A stretch of 10,569 nt of DNA from Phoronis ovalis (taxonomy: Eukaryota; Phoronida; Phoronidae): NCBI GenBank assembly GCA_028565635.1, contig JAOXYB010062323.1, positions 1 through 10,569 of the forward strand. Reading direction: 5' to 3'. This document shows positions 8,347-10,569 of this stretch, piece after piece. The first letter of the stretch is position 1. Every line of letters begins with the position of its first letter. A program made the translations under genes and the position numbers. The notes beneath the pieces were generated by a model. It did no database searches and was not told where the DNA came from. It saw nothing but the letters and a program-made list of their open reading frames with translations.

Positions 8347-10546
8347 CTGCATTTCAAAATGTTTATGGTTGTAACCAAAAACCTTTGTTTTAAAAAAAAA
8401 CAGTGATGGAATAATTTTACAGAGGATCCACCTTTTTCAAGAAAGGATCAACAAAAATATTCCTGAAAGATCCACCCATCGGAGAATTCAAAATCGCTTT
8501 GACTCCTGACATTTTTAATTTATCATTGTTCTTTTTTATTAAATTCTTGACTCACAAAAAGTTATTAATAAGTAATAGACAGACATTTTTTCTATATCTG
8601 ACATCAATAGGTTTGATATCTCACACCTGTACTTCTCTATTCCAAGTGTATTGAAGCCACTATCAGTTCTAAATGTAATGTTAAATACAAATCCTTGATA
8701 AAACAAACTAAAGCTGTGATAAGACTTTAGAACTGATTCATGCAGACAGGAGACTTGTTTGGTACAATTATTTACCCAGTTTTTAACAGGTATCATTTTC
8801 AAATTACAAGCTATTATAGGCTATAAGTATCAGTTCAGAAACATTTATCTTCTTGACAGCAATAAATGTCACAGAGCTAAAGAAAGGATTTAAGGGCAAG
8901 GCAGACTGAGGGCAAAAGGAAATGCATCCTAGATGGTAGGGATATTGTATTTGCCATAAAAAAGTACAAAAATGTACAAAACGTCACAAATGACTAAATT
9001 ATTCAAGACCACCAACTAAAAGTTCGTTAATAGTCAGATTTGTGATGCGTGTAAGATTAATGTTGTCATTTTAAAGATCTCAGCCACATGTCCTTTGTGT
9101 AAATGTCAGGCTTTTATAGCCAGATTTGTTTTTTACCGTGTAATACTTGTAAACAATAATATTGTGAAAAAAACTTTTTAAAATCACTACTCTGGGCTGA
9201 CTAACAACAAAGCAGTGGCCCATCAGATTTTTTAATAATTTGTATATTCTAGTTCGGATATTGCCAGAATTAAATGCATGCTTTTACTATTAAGAGAAGT
9301 CAACAAGAAATTAAAAGTAAATTTGTCAAAATTGTACCAGGGTGGGCTTTGAAGGAAGTTTCATATTTATTGTCAAAAAGAGTTTCATAACTGTATGACT
9401 AACACCCAATTAACTGCCCACCATTTCTAAACATTGGAAATATTTTGATAAATAATTGGACAAATATAGAAGACAAATCATAGTGTTGAAAACTTTCAAA
9501 GGTTGTGTATAAGTTTTATTTTTATTACAATTTTAAACCACTTAATCCAGTTTACAAAAACATCACCTTTTATTTGAAACAAATCTAGAAATTAATGTCT
9601 TTTGTCAGTTTTGAAAAGGCTTGAAATTGGATTCTATGCATAAGGAGAAAGAAATGTTTTGAACAAGACATTTTTTGTAAAGTTTTTTGTTGATAAATTT
9701 TGAATACACCAAATCAGGCGTGGAATTTGTATATCACATTACTAAAGATGTTTAAATAGAATTGCTGTTTTTCTTTTTAAAATACCTGGCGCCATTTCTG
9801 CACCTGTATTTACTTAAAAATTGTCAAATAATTTGTCCATTGAAAAGGACTAAAAATTAATAAATGGATTTGTAACTTTTCATTCAATGTATATTTTAAT
9901 AACACCCATGTTTGGATGAACTATATAGCAACAATTGCAATATTTCTAAATACTGGCATTGTTTCCTTCAGACAGAATCAAAATGGGATTTATTAATAAT
10001 CCCTAAAACATCTTAAACAGCCAATTAGTGTAACAAGATTAATAAAATTTCATAAATCTTTTCTTCTCTTTAAATACAACTGATCCTAAGAAGCCAAACT
10101 ATTTACAATGCATTTAAGTTGAGAATTTAAGCACTGCTAAGGTTCCTGTAGATAATAGGTGTTGTTCACACCACATCAAGGGATTATGACAGTCTTTTCA
10201 CAAATGTCAAAGTTCTATACTAGGAAAACTAAGGTGTTGAACTAATATTTAACATACCTTTTCTGATTAGCATTCAATGTGTGTTTAACAAGCTTGGTTT
10301 GTGGCTGCAGTACATACAAATATATACACATGTTTCAATTCTAGTTGTATTACCTGGAATACCTTAATCCATTTGGCTAATTTTCATTCTAAAAGGCACT
10401 CCATTTGTGTATGTTTATGGCTTGGATACTTTGAATTGTTTGTACTCTGTACAAGTATTAGTAATGAAGAATTTATAATTTACATAAATAAGCTGTATTA
10501 ATAATATTTGCAGTGTGAGTCTTTGGGAAAACAAAACATTGAGTAG

Positions 10547-10569
10547 ATATATATGTATATGTATATGTA
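10547..10569. repeat. TATATG microsatellite at the window edge
   Basis: Alternating purine-pyrimidine sequence made of repeated TATATG units begins at about 10547 and is cut by the end of the window, so its full length is unknown. Confidence 0.7.

Larger units (their letters stand above)
2975..10569 (+). other. Ephrin intron 1 (partial, at least 7.6 kb)
   Basis: After the donor no reading frame resembles ephrin exon 2, which should begin with a split codon, then Phe, then a stretch reaching D-x-LDIxCP. I joined the phase-2 exon end to the better acceptor-like sites (after 3041, 4859, 5935, 7641, 9226, 9972 and 10513) and none gave ephrin sequence, so the intron probably runs past the window end. 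Short open frames such as 4324-4599 (+) and 8539-8802 (-) have low-complexity composition and no recognisable domain, and are treated as chance. The DNA is AT-rich with frequent A and T runs (11 T at 6101-6111, 9 A at 8392-8400). No RNA gene or intact transposon was recognised. A long first intron is common in ephrin genes and often holds enhancers. Confidence 0.7.

Overview
The window looks like animal (metazoan) genomic DNA: AT-rich, almost without long reading frames, and containing one recognisable split gene. The gene is an ephrin on the + strand. Its first coding exon ends at 2974 and carries a signal peptide followed by the start of the ephrin receptor-binding domain (HWNATNP, matching the family's YWNSSNP-type motif with its glycosylation sequon). 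A perfect GTAAGT donor follows at 2975-2980. The peptide does not look like a vertebrate ephrin. With the base composition and patchy CpG pattern this suggests an invertebrate, perhaps a mollusc or another lophotrochozoan; the lineage is a guess.

Layout. 1-2700 is upstream intergenic DNA with no convincing gene. It holds a degenerate tandem array with a period of about 31-34 bp (305-530), a 12-C run (573-584), unclassified GC-richer DNA to about 860, and a pair of exact 17-bp direct repeats (2249-2498). 2600-2800 is the probable promoter and leader, with a GTCACGTGAT E-box, a TATA-like stretch and a short upstream ORF. 2802-2974 is the ephrin coding exon, with the start codon uncertain. 2975 to the window end is intron 1, at least 7.6 kb. 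The second ephrin exon was not found and should lie beyond 10569.

The intron is not featureless. It has a strong acceptor-like site only 67 nt after the donor, a dense cluster of ACAGGT/ACCTGT motifs at 5726-6050 that includes a possible recursive splice site, a 21-bp exact tandem duplication, a diverged duplication of about 107 bp, and a back-to-back pair of YY1-like sites. CpG is near expectation upstream and in the exon, then falls roughly tenfold across the intron, which would fit a germline methylation boundary just inside the gene. No bacterial-type genes, RNA genes, CRISPR arrays or intact transposons were seen, and no wholly new system is evident; the findings concern gene regulation and alternative splicing.
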